From JAKASX01 sp035534495 (lineage in GTDB: Bacteria; Acidobacteriota; Terriglobia; Acidiferrales; UBA7541): a stretch of 28,871 bases of DNA. This document shows, one piece after another, positions 1 through 7,500 of the stretch. The notes beneath the pieces were generated by a model. It was not told the origin of the DNA. It saw only the letters and a list, made by a program, of their open reading frames with translations, and did not search any database. The position numbers and the translations under genes are program-made. Numbering within the stretch: position 1 is the first letter of the stretch; every line of letters begins with the position of its first letter. The stretch is taken from the NCBI GenBank assembly GCA_035534495.1, contig DATLRW010000183.1:1-28871 (forward strand), read 5' to 3'.

Positions 1-26
1 TGACCTTCACCCCTAGATCCGCGCAG
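1..26 (+). repeat. left terminal inverted repeat of the IS
   Basis: Starts with TGACCT and ends with TCCGCGCAG. It matches the reverse complement of 1238-1262 in the outer six bases, the C-rich middle and the inner TCCGCGCAG block, with one base of length difference. TG at the tip is the IS3-family hallmark. Confidence 0.88.
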
Positions 27-67
27 AAGCATATATGATTTGCGCGCATGCGCGGAGAGGGGGAAAG

Positions 68-343
68 ATGTCGAAGAGGAAGTTCAGCGAAGTGGAGATG
101 ATCGGGGCGCTGAAGCAGCTCGAAGCCGGGCGAACGGCGGCCGACGTGGGCCGCGAGCTGGGCGTCTCGAAGCACACGATTTATGCCTGGAAGGCGAAGT
201 ATGGCGGGATGAGCGTGGGCGAAGCGCAGAGGCTGCGACAGCTCGAAGACGAGAACCAGCGGCTGAAGAAGCTGGTAGCGGATCTGAGCCTGGATAAGGA
301 CATGCTGAAAGCGGTGATTGAAAAAAACGGCTGGAGCTCGTAG
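68..343 (+). CDS. IS3-family transposase OrfA (helix-turn-helix)
   Basis: This 91-residue protein is the DNA-binding half of the transposase. Residues about 1-45 form the Tnp_1/IS3 OrfA helix-turn-helix (the stretch with GRELGVSKHTIYAWKAKYGGM). Residues about 55-90 form a heptad-like leucine zipper (RLRQLEDENQRLKKL) used for OrfA/OrfAB multimers. I chose ATG at 68 because a purine-rich GAGAGGGGGAAAG sits just upstream. An in-frame ATG at 35 lies before this RBS and would add 11 unlikely residues. The frame ends at 341-343 just after an A-rich slippery site, from which the ribosome can shift to the OrfB frame. Confidence 0.9.
   Translation: MSKRKFSEVEMIGALKQLEAGRTAADVGRELGVSKHTIYAWKAKYGGMSVGEAQRLRQLEDENQRLKKLVADLSLDKDMLKAVIEKNGWSS
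322..328 (+). promoter_or_regulatory. predicted -1 ribosomal frameshift site A AAA AAC
   Basis: The OrfA frame reads GAA AAA AAC here, giving an X XXY YYZ heptamer within a run of seven A. OrfA is in frame 2 and OrfB in frame 1, so a -1 slip joins them. Read after the slip, the sequence continues as RLELVDRREQARWLWAHYLV directly into OrfB with no stop. This is the standard way IS3 elements make the OrfAB transposase. Confidence 0.8.
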
Positions 344-384
344 ACCGCCGAGAGCAAGCGCGCTGGCTGTGGGCGCATTACCTG

Positions 385-1233
385 GTGAGTCAGCGGCGGG
401 TCTGCGGGCTGCTGGTGCTGGCGGAGTCCAGCTTTCGGTATGTGAGCCGGCGGAATGATGAGACGTTGCGCGAGCGGCTGCGGGAAGCGGCGCGCGAGAA
501 GCCGCGCTGGGGCTACCGGCGGCTCGGGATCGTGCTGGATCAGACGGGAGAGCATGTGAACCATAAGCGCATCTATCGGGTGTACCGGGAGGCAGGGTTG
601 ATGATTCGCCGCAAGGCGCGCAAACGGCTGCGGCGGGTCGGATCGCCGCGGCCCGCGCTCGACGGGCCGAACCAGGAGTGGGCGCTGGATTTCGTGCAGG
701 ATGCCGCCGCGGGCGGGCGGAAGTTCCGGGCGCTGAGCGTGGTCGATCCCTACACGCGTGAGTGCCTGGCGCTGGAAGTGGACACGAGCATGGGGAGCCG
801 TCGAGTAACGCGGGTGCTGGAAGCAATCATCGCCGAGCGCGGCGCGCCGCAAGCGATTCGCTCGGACAACGGGCCGGAATTCACCTCGCGTCATTTTCTG
901 GCGTGGTGCCTGGAACGGAAGATCGAGACGGTGCATATCGAGCCGGGCAAGCCGGTGCAAAACGCGCACGTCGAGAGCTTTCACGGGAAGCTGCGGGATG
1001 AATGTTTGAACGCGAGCTGGTTTGCGAACTTGTTTGAGGCGCGGCGGAAAATCGCGGCGTGGCGAAAGGAGTACAACGAAGAGCGGCCGCACAGCAGTCT
1101 GGGGTATCTGGCGCCCGCCGAGTTCGCCCGCCGGTTGGGAGCGCTCCGGTCGCCTACGGCTCCCTGCGCGCTCCCAACCGGCCCTCCTTCGGGATCGGAA
1201 GCGGTGCGCTCAGATTCGGCAGGTGTCGTATGA
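385..1233 (+). CDS. IS3-family transposase OrfB (DDE integrase core)
   Basis: OrfB is the catalytic half of the transposase, normally made as an OrfAB fusion by the -1 slip near 322-328. The open frame is continuous from that site, and the listed GTG at 385 is only the first start-like codon. An HTH_21-like region (ERLREAAREKPRWGYRRLGIVL) leads into the rve integrase core. The catalytic acids are visible as D in WALDFVQD, D in SDNGPEF, and E in NAHVESFHGKLRDECLN, followed by the usual EYNEERPHSSLGYLAPAEFA ending. About 30 further residues after this motif include a perfect hairpin at DNA level. The frame is intact with a full DDE triad. Confidence 0.92.
   Translation: MSQRRVCGLLVLAESSFRYVSRRNDETLRERLREAAREKPRWGYRRLGIVLDQTGEHVNHKRIYRVYREAGLMIRRKARKRLRRVGSPRPALDGPNQEWALDFVQDAAAGGRKFRALSVVDPYTRECLALEVDTSMGSRRVTRVLEAIIAERGAPQAIRSDNGPEFTSRHFLAWCLERKIETVHIEPGKPVQNAHVESFHGKLRDECLNASWFANLFEARRKIAAWRKEYNEERPHSSLGYLAPAEFARRLGALRSPTAPCALPTGPPSGSEAVRSDSAGVV
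1131..1181 (+). repeat. 14-bp perfect inverted repeat (hairpin) in the 3' end of orfB
   Basis: CCGGTTGGGAGCGC (1131-1144) is the exact reverse complement of GCGCTCCCAACCGG (1168-1181), with a 23-base spacer. It encodes part of the OrfB tail beyond the conserved domain. It could end transcription or shield the transposase from outside transcription. There is no T-run after it. Confidence 0.8.
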
Positions 1234-1237
1234 TCGA

Positions 1238-1262
1238 CTGCGCGGAAAACGGGGGCAGGTCA
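1238..1262 (-). repeat. right terminal inverted repeat of the IS
   Basis: Read on the minus strand it begins TGACCTGCCCCC and ends TCCGCGCAG, pairing with the left end at 1-26. It marks the right boundary of the element at 1262. Confidence 0.88.
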
Positions 1263-2004
1263 TCATCTGTGTACGGCAGAGCAGCGGTTAGGTGCATCTT
1301 GTCTATCAGAGTATTCCTGTCGGCGCCGCCCTGGGATACCCATTCACGCTTGGAGATGGCAGTCTCAATCGCGAGGCTTGGAATTCGGCGCACGTCCGCC
1401 TGTTCCAAATACTGATCTCTTAATTCGCGGCCGGTGTCTAACCCGGATCGCGTGCGTGCCGGAATCAGCCGGCGCAGGTATTCCCGGTCAATAGCCGCCG
1501 TCACCGGGGAAGTCATTTTCCCCGCCGCCGCTAGCCCCTCGCCCATGTCAGCGCTTCCGCGTTGCCTCGGTAGGACCTGTCCAAAACCGCGGTCTGGTCG
1601 GGCCGCTCGATCCACTGCCTTACGAAATCACGGGAGGGAATGTCATACCGAGGCGAATCCCTCTCTCCTAGCAGCGAGCCAATCGCCGCTGAGCGTGTGG
1701 TGACTCGCGGCATGGGCTCAAAATCCACGTTTGCGAAACGATAAAAATCTTCCTCCACGTCGAGTTTCATGATGTTGAGCCGTTCCAGAAGCCACATCGG
1801 GTTGAGACTATCAATGAATTCAGCAAGAGCGATCGCTTTCTGGAGATTGGTCTTGTGTGCAGTCTCAACAAGGTGCCAAGAGGACACCACTACCGTAACG
1901 AGGCCCGATGCGATCACCGCGTTCACACTCGCACGAAACCCGTCGTCCTTTGCCGAGTAGCCTAGCTTGAGCAGGGCCACCTGGTCGAGGTAGGTGAGGG
2001 GCAT
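1263..2004 (-). pseudogene. PIN-like domain protein, frameshifted and truncated by the IS
   Basis: The N-terminal part starts MPLTYLDQVALLKLGY at 2004 with GGGAAG upstream. It carries the YLDQ acidic motif of PIN-like nucleases, then VVSSWHLVETAH with the second acidic position. This frame stops at 1531 (ending ALTWARG). The next frame, overlapping it, continues the family pattern with TAAIDREYLRRLIPARTRSG and the typical late motif DKMHLTAALPYTD. The two frames fit a one-base loss near 1531-1550. The late motif runs straight into the IS right end at 1262, so the last acidic residues and the C-terminus are lost. PIN-like proteins are predicted RNases, often in toxin or defence settings. Here the gene is surely inactive unless the shift is a sequencing error, and even then it lacks its 3' end. 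Confidence 0.75.
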
Positions 2005-2175
2005 ATAGGTCTTCCCGGGCGGGTGGCCCAGGCTTTCCGTGGCATGCGGCCATTCCTTGTGCACACCGGGGGCATATTAGCACCGCGCCCCTATCGCGGG
2101 TTGTACTTTTGCGGGTGCCCCATCTCTTGCCTCGCAAGGGTGGGACACACTAGTTTCTGCCTTCGATCGAATGGA

Positions 2176-2740
2176 TTAGCGGTTGCGTGCTTCGGTTGCG
2201 GCAGGAAGCCCTGTACGACCATTCACCGTAACACTTGTGTCCAAATAGATTCGGATATAGCCGCGGTACTTGGCCGGGTCGTGTTTGAAGACCGAGTCGC
2301 TGATGCAGTTGCTCAATTTCTTAACGATACAGTAAAGCCTGCCAGTCGGATCGATGAACGTCTCCGGGCTATTGATCACGTATGAATAAGCGTTCCAGCT
2401 TTGCGGGTTGCCCGCAACAACTCCTGCGTTGGCGGGATCAGGTGTCATAAACCTTCCCAGGCGCGGATTGTAGTACCGCGCCCTTCGACTACGCTCAGGG
2501 TAAACTCCATCATAATAATTGCCCGTTTCCGAGTCGTATTCCATCCCTGCGAATTTGTATTACGGCTCGCGGGAGGTGCTGTAATCGTTTTCCTGCCCAT
2601 ACGGATAATAGTCCGTGTCGAAACAGAGGTTGCCGCTGGAATCGGTGACCACGCGCGTGCTCCCCAGAATAGCGGCGAAGAGGTAGTGCACGTTCCCCGA
2701 CGGGTCGAGCGATGCAATCCTGCGCCCATCGAAGCTTATG
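2176..2740 (-). pseudogene. RHS repeat-associated core fragment with in-frame stop
   Basis: Read on the minus strand from about 2740, the translation gives an RHS/YD-repeat pattern: FDGRRIASLDPSGNVHYLF, then DTDYYPYGQEND, followed by a TAA at 2562-2560. In the same frame it resumes as YKFAGMEYDSETGNYYDG, the core RYYNPRLGRFMTPDP, and the SYVINSPETFIDPTG end typical of RHS cores. After DPTG only about 50 unrelated residues follow (C-terminal tip). RHS proteins are normally over 1000 residues long, so only the last fraction is present, joined directly to the 3' end of gltX. A 24-bp repeat encoding VYPERSRR is inserted in frame before the RYYNP motif. It is a non-functional remnant. From ATG 2544 a 122-residue piece could still be translated. 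Confidence 0.8.
2481..2505 (+). repeat. short interspersed repeat (CCCTTCGACTACGCTCAGGG type)
   Basis: The 25-base stretch CCCTTCGACTACGCTCAGGG plus TAAAC breaks the conserved RHS core between YYDG and ARYYNP. It adds eight codons without shifting the frame. A related form, CCCTTCGACAGGGTGAGGG, lies at 10571. From general knowledge, repeats of this shape are scattered through many environmental bacterial genomes. Their mobilisation is not known to me. Confidence 0.6.
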
Positions 2741-4214
2741 GCGAAGGGGCTCGATGCGCCGATATGACGGGCAGCGCGCGGCGCAGGCGGTCCAAAACGC
2801 GGTCGCGCCCGAGCACGACCATCGTTTCGAACAGCGGCGGGGCGACGGCGCGGCCGACCAGGGCGACGCGCGTGGCATTGATCAGCAGGCCCGCCTTGAC
2901 GCCTTCGGCCGCCGCCAGTTCACGCAACGCCCGATCGCAGGAATCGTGGTCCCATTCCGGAGCGGCGCCAAGCGCGGCGGCGAGTTTTTCGAGCATGTCC
3001 CGAAGCCGGCCGTCCTTCCAGAATTTCTCGCGCGCCGCCGGCTCATATTCGAAGTCATCGCTGAAGAATGCCCGCGCCCAGGTGGTGAAATCACCGAGCA
3101 GGCGCGTCCGCGGCCGGATCAGATCGACAGCGTGGGCGAGCCAAGGCCGTTCGGGACCAGCCCACTCCTGGCGCCAGAGACCGGCGCGGCGCAGGGCCTG
3201 CTCGACGTACGGCAGCAGGGCATCGATCGGAAGCTTTTGAAGGTACTGCACATTGAACCATTCGAGCTTGCTGCGATCGAAGACGGCGTTGGTCCGGCTG
3301 ACGCTCGCGAGCGAGAAGCGCCGGATCGTTTCGCCGGCGTCGAGCAGCTCGGTGTCGTCGCCCGAGGACCAGCCGAGCAATACCAGAAAGTTGCGGAACG
3401 CCTCGGGCAGGAAACCCTCCTCGGCATAGGCGCCGACGCTGGTGGCCCCGTGACGTTTCGACAGGCGCGTGCGGTCGGGACCGAGAATCAGCGGAACGTG
3501 CGCGAAAACGGGGGCGGGAGCGCCCAAGGCGCGATACAGCAGCACCTGCTTCGGGGTGTTCGAGAGGTGATCGGCGCCGCGAATGACGTGGCTGATTCCC
3601 ATGGCCAGATCGTCCACAACGACGCTCAATTGATAGGTGGGCAGGCCGCTCGAACGCTGCAGAACGAAATCCTCGATTTCCGCGTTTTCGACTTCGCGCT
3701 CGCCGAACACGTCGTCGTGAAAACCGGTCGTGCCGCTCTCGGGCACGCGGAAGCGGATGGCATACGGAAGGCCCTGGCCGATCTTGGATTCGCGCTGGGA
3801 GGAATCGAGATTCCGGCACGGGCATCGCTGGCGCGCCGCCAAGCCGGCGGCCGGCTCACCTTCCCCGGGTTCCTGGGCATCGGCGCCCGCATACTGGGCC
3901 GGCGGACAAAAACAAGGGTAGGCGGAGCCGGAGTTCAAAAGGCGACTGGCAGCGCCGCGGTAAAGTTCCAAGCGGTCGGACTGGAAAAACGGGCCCTCGT
4001 CCCATTCGATGCCCAGCCAGCGAAGATCGTTCAGAATCCCCTGCACCAGTTCGGGGCGGTTGCGCTCGGCATCGGTATCTTCGACCCGCAGGATGAAGGT
4101 TCCTTCCTGGTTCCGCGCAAAAAGCCAGTTGAAAAGCGCGGTTCTGGCCCCTCCCACGTGGAGGTAGCCGGTCGGTGACGGAGCGAAGCGAACGCGTGGC
4201 TTCATGGTTGCCAT
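2736..4214 (-). CDS. gltX: glutamyl-tRNA synthetase
   Basis: This enzyme charges tRNA-Glu with glutamate in the cytoplasm (class I aminoacyl-tRNA synthetase). The 492 residues match bacterial GluRS length. The HIGH-equivalent is PSPTGYLHVGGART (HVGG at 19-22) and the KMSKS-equivalent is RLSKRHGA (LSKRH at 251-255). A zinc-binding insert is visible as CFC at 101-103 and CPC at 131-133. The C-terminal anticodon-binding half begins around residue 330. The start is ATG at 4214, with a second ATG at 4205 (MKPRVRF) that is equally reasonable. The gene faces away from the GGDEF gene and ends where an RHS remnant begins, so its last few residues (AHRAPSP) may have been altered by that junction. Confidence 0.97.
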   Translation of the reverse strand: MATMKPRVRFAPSPTGYLHVGGARTALFNWLFARNQEGTFILRVEDTDAERNRPELVQGILNDLRWLGIEWDEGPFFQSDRLELYRGAASRLLNSGSAYPCFCPPAQYAGADAQEPGEGEPAAGLAARQRCPCRNLDSSQRESKIGQGLPYAIRFRVPESGTTGFHDDVFGEREVENAEIEDFVLQRSSGLPTYQLSVVVDDLAMGISHVIRGADHLSNTPKQVLLYRALGAPAPVFAHVPLILGPDRTRLSKRHGATSVGAYAEEGFLPEAFRNFLVLLGWSSGDDTELLDAGETIRRFSLASVSRTNAVFDRSKLEWFNVQYLQKLPIDALLPYVEQALRRAGLWRQEWAGPERPWLAHAVDLIRPRTRLLGDFTTWARAFFSDDFEYEPAAREKFWKDGRLRDMLEKLAAALGAAPEWDHDSCDRALRELAAAEGVKAGLLINATRVALVGRAVAPPLFETMVVLGRDRVLDRLRRALPVISAHRAPSP

Positions 4215-4227
4215 AATTGGCTATTTC

Positions 4228-4246
4228 CCAAAATCGGGAAACAGAG
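4228..4246. repeat. inverted repeat in the gltX leader
   Basis: TTTCCC and GGGAAA flank a six-base spacer just upstream of the gltX start. This is small enough to be either an operator or a leader hairpin. There is no further evidence for its role. Confidence 0.4.
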
Positions 4247-4364
4247 TCGATCATGTTACGCAAGCGGGCCGGGAAAAGCGAGCCGCCGCGCACCCGGCGG
4301 TGTTTACCAAATCGTTGTGAATGAAACGGGCCTTATCCTTTCCGCTACTAAGGAGTTACGCTTC

Positions 4365-4393
4365 TTGACCCCCCTCGGGCCGACGTCTATATT
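4365..4393 (+). promoter_or_regulatory. sigma70-like promoter for the GGDEF/HD-GYP gene
   Basis: TTGACC (4365-4370), a spacer of exactly 17 bases and TATATT (4388-4393) form a good housekeeping promoter on the plus strand. Transcription would begin near 4400, leaving a leader of about 137 bases before the TTG start at 4538. Confidence 0.65.
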
Positions 4394-4399
4394 CCGCCT

Positions 4400-4537
4400 G
4401 AAGTGGTTTGCGAGGTCCTAGACCTGCCATTCCGGCTGGCGATAGCCGTGTAAAAAAAGCGACGGCCTGAGGCGCACCACGCGCCATGCAAATGCGTTGG
4501 GGATGAGTAGGCAGACAAGTTCCAGGGGACAAAGAAT
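4400..4537 (+). other. long 5' leader with several small hairpins
   Basis: The 323-base space between gltX and the GGDEF gene holds the promoter and this leader. It contains short inverted repeats such as AGGTC/GACCT, CGGCT/AGCCG and GGCGC/GCGCC. I looked for the conserved blocks of the c-di-GMP-I riboswitch and did not find them. A plain untranslated leader is as likely as a structured regulator. Confidence 0.35.
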
Positions 4538-7500
4538 TTGCTAGAACCGGCTCCCGCTGTTGCGCTGGCGCTTTTGGGCTTCGCGGCCCTGCTGACGGTC
4601 CTGCTTGTCTATCTCTACCGGCAGAAGCGGCTGGGATACGTGCGCTTGTGGGCGTGGATGTGGGGCCTGGTCGCGCTCTATTACCTGACGCCAACGCTCA
4701 GCCTCTGGCTGCCAGCCCAGCCCTGGGAAGGGCCGCTGAATTCCCTGGTTCTGGCCGCGGCCGTCCTCACCTTGATCCTTTCCGCACAGGCCTATTCGCA
4801 AAACCGCATTCGGACGCGAATGGCGCTCGGCGCCGGCCTGCTGCTGGCCGTATGGGCGGCGGCGAGCTGGCGGCATCTGATTGCGGTGCCGGTGGATTTC
4901 GGGCTCGGCTTTCTCCTGTTTGTGGCCGCGCGCTCATTCTGGGAGGAAGGACAAAAACAGGAATCGAGCACGGAGTGCATCCTGGCGGGCGCCTTGGCGG
5001 CATGGGGCGTGACGCTGCTGGCCACGGTGCTCGACCGGCGGCTGGGCTGGATCACAGACAATGTACGGCTGGTCTTCCTACTGCCCCAGGTATTCGCGGG
5101 ACTGCTGCAACTGGTCTCGCTCTACGAGGAGGAAAAACGGCGCGTCGAGCGGAACATGCTCTCGCTCGCCAATTTGAACCTGGCGGCTTCCGGCTTCACC
5201 GGGGAGGAGATGGAGCGGGCGCTCAAGCAGGCGCTCGAACGAATCCTGCGGGTGATGCGTCTGCCCACCGGGGTCCTGCTCGTGAGCTACGAACAGGCGG
5301 GGCAGCCGGCGATCGTCGTGAGCAGCGGAATCAGCGGGCAATTCCAGGAGTTGGTGAGCCAGGAACCGGTGGGACGGACGCTCGTCTACCTTGTGGCGCG
5401 GCTGGGCGGCGTCATGATCCTGAAGGGGATCCTGCGGGATGAGGAGTGGGCGCCGCTGCAGAGCGAACCCGCCTTCCAGCAGGTGCGACAACTGCTGGTG
5501 CCCGAGCGTCTGCAAAATGCGGTCGGCATCAGCCTCCAGGCCCGCGAACGCGTTTTCGGATTGCTGCTTCTCGGGACGCCGAAGAAGAGACGGTTCAGCG
5601 CGCCGGAACTACGGCTGCTGCTCGCCCTGACGCACCAGGTGGCAATGGCCGTCGAGAACAGCTACCTGATCCAGCAGACCGCGCGCCGCACCGAGGAGAT
5701 GAACGCGCTGAACGAGATTGGCCGGGCGCTCAGTTCGACGCTCGATATCGACAACCTGGCCGACCGCATCTACTCCGAGATGCTCCAGCTGTTCGACGCG
5801 GAGAATTTTTTCATCGGCCGATTCGACCCCGAGCACGATCAGATTCAGGTCGATCTGGAAGTGATCGACGGCCAGCGATGCCCGCGGCGCTCGCGCCCGG
5901 CGGGAAACGGGATCATCGAATACATCCTGCGCGGCCGCAAGCCGCTGCTGATCCGGGAGGAACTCCCCGCCGAGCTGCACCGGCTGGGAATCGACGCGAT
6001 GCCGGGCGCGGCTTGCTTTTGCGGGGTGCCCGTCGTGCTCTACGACCGGGCCGTCGGCGTGATGGGGCTCTACAGTCGGGACGAGCGGGCCTACGACAAA
6101 GGCCATCTGGAATTGATGCAGGCGCTGGCCAACTCCGCGGGCATTGCGATGGAGAACGCCCGGCTGTTCGGGCAGGAGCAGGAAAAATCGCGCCATCTGA
6201 CGCTCCTGAACAACGTGTCGCGCCATGCCATCGGCGCCCTGAACGTCGAACAGATGCTCGCCCGGATCGCCGAGGAGATGGAACTCGGCTTGAGCTTCGA
6301 TCACATCGGCATCGGGCTGGCCGATTACGACGCGAAGGAAATCGTGGTGCGGGCCGAAGCGGGACGGCGGCGCGAAGCATTGGGCCGGCGCGTCCCGTTC
6401 GGCGAGGGACTGATCGGCGACGTGGCGCGCACGGGAGAACCATCCAGCGGATCGGCCCCCGACGGCTCCCCGTTTTTGCTGGAGGGTTCGGTTTCGGGCG
6501 TGGCGCTGCCGATCATGTATGCCGACGAGCTGCTCGGCGTGCTCCACATCGAAACCAGCGAGTTCCACGAATTCTCGGCCGAGGAGCACCTGCTGCTGCG
6601 CACCCTCGCCGATCTGATCTCCGGCGCCCTGCACAACGCGCGCACCTTGCAGAAGGCTCAGGAACAGGCCATCACCGACGGACTGACGGGCGTGAAGACG
6701 CATCGCTTCCTGATGGAGGCGGTGTCGTCGGAATGGCGCCGGTCGACGCGAATGGGGCGGCCGTTCGCCTTGCTGCTGATGGACCTGGACCGGTTCAAAT
6801 TCGTCAACGACCACTACGGCCACCTGGAAGGCGACGTCGTCTTGCGGCGCGTCGGCCGCCTGCTCGAGGAACACTGCCGGCGCTCGGACGTGGTGGCGCG
6901 CTACGGGGGAGACGAATTTGTCGTCCTGATGGTGGAAACCACGGTGGACCAGGCGCGGCAGATGGGCAACAAGCTTCGCGGTCTGCTGGCCGCCGATCCG
7001 TTGTTGCGGCAGCGGGGCATCACGGCCAGTTTCGGCATCGCCACCTTCCCGGTTCATGGCTCGACTCCGGAAGAACTGCTCGAGCGGGCCGACGCGGCCA
7101 TGTACCTTTCCAAACGGAGAGGGGGGAACGCGGTTTCGAGCGCCCAGCGGTTCGTGCTGGAGCCGGCCGAAGCGGGGTCGGCGTCGGCCGGGGAGCTGCC
7201 GCGCTTCCAGCTGCATCACGATTTCGTGTCCGGTCCCGAGGCGTTCGACCTGGTGCTCAACTGGCTGGAGGAGTTTGCCACGACCCTGGCGAACCAGGGC
7301 CGCAGCCTGACGCCAGGGGAATTTCCGCCGACGTTGATGGAGGGGCTGATGACGGCGGTGCGCGTGGTCGACGAGAAAAAGCTCTCGACGCACGGGCATT
7401 CGCGGCGCGTTTCCGAGTACGTGGCGCGGGTCTCGGAAGCGCTCGCGCTCGATCCCGCCGAAATCGAAGAGATCCGCCTGGCCGGGCTGCTTCACGATAT

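Larger units (their letters stand above)
1..1262 (+). mobile_element. IS3-family insertion sequence, IS407-group-like, complete
   Basis: The element begins with TGACCT at base 1 and ends with AGGTCA at 1262. It carries imperfect terminal inverted repeats and two overlapping transposase frames in the -1 relationship typical of IS3. Its length of 1262 bp is normal for the IS407 group, which usually makes 4-bp target duplications. The base after the right end begins TCAT. The left flank lies outside the window, so the duplication cannot be tested. The right end sits inside a PIN-like gene on the other strand, which it truncates. Both transposase frames are intact, so the copy looks recent and possibly active. 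Confidence 0.92.

Noticed and set aside
2712..4178. 488-codon open frame on the plus strand
   Set aside because: It lies antisense to gltX, which has full catalytic motifs. Long antisense frames are expected in GC-rich coding DNA.
4400..4537. c-di-GMP riboswitch in the leader of the c-di-GMP enzyme
   Set aside because: The conserved sequence blocks of the known GEMM-type aptamers are not present. Only generic hairpins remain.
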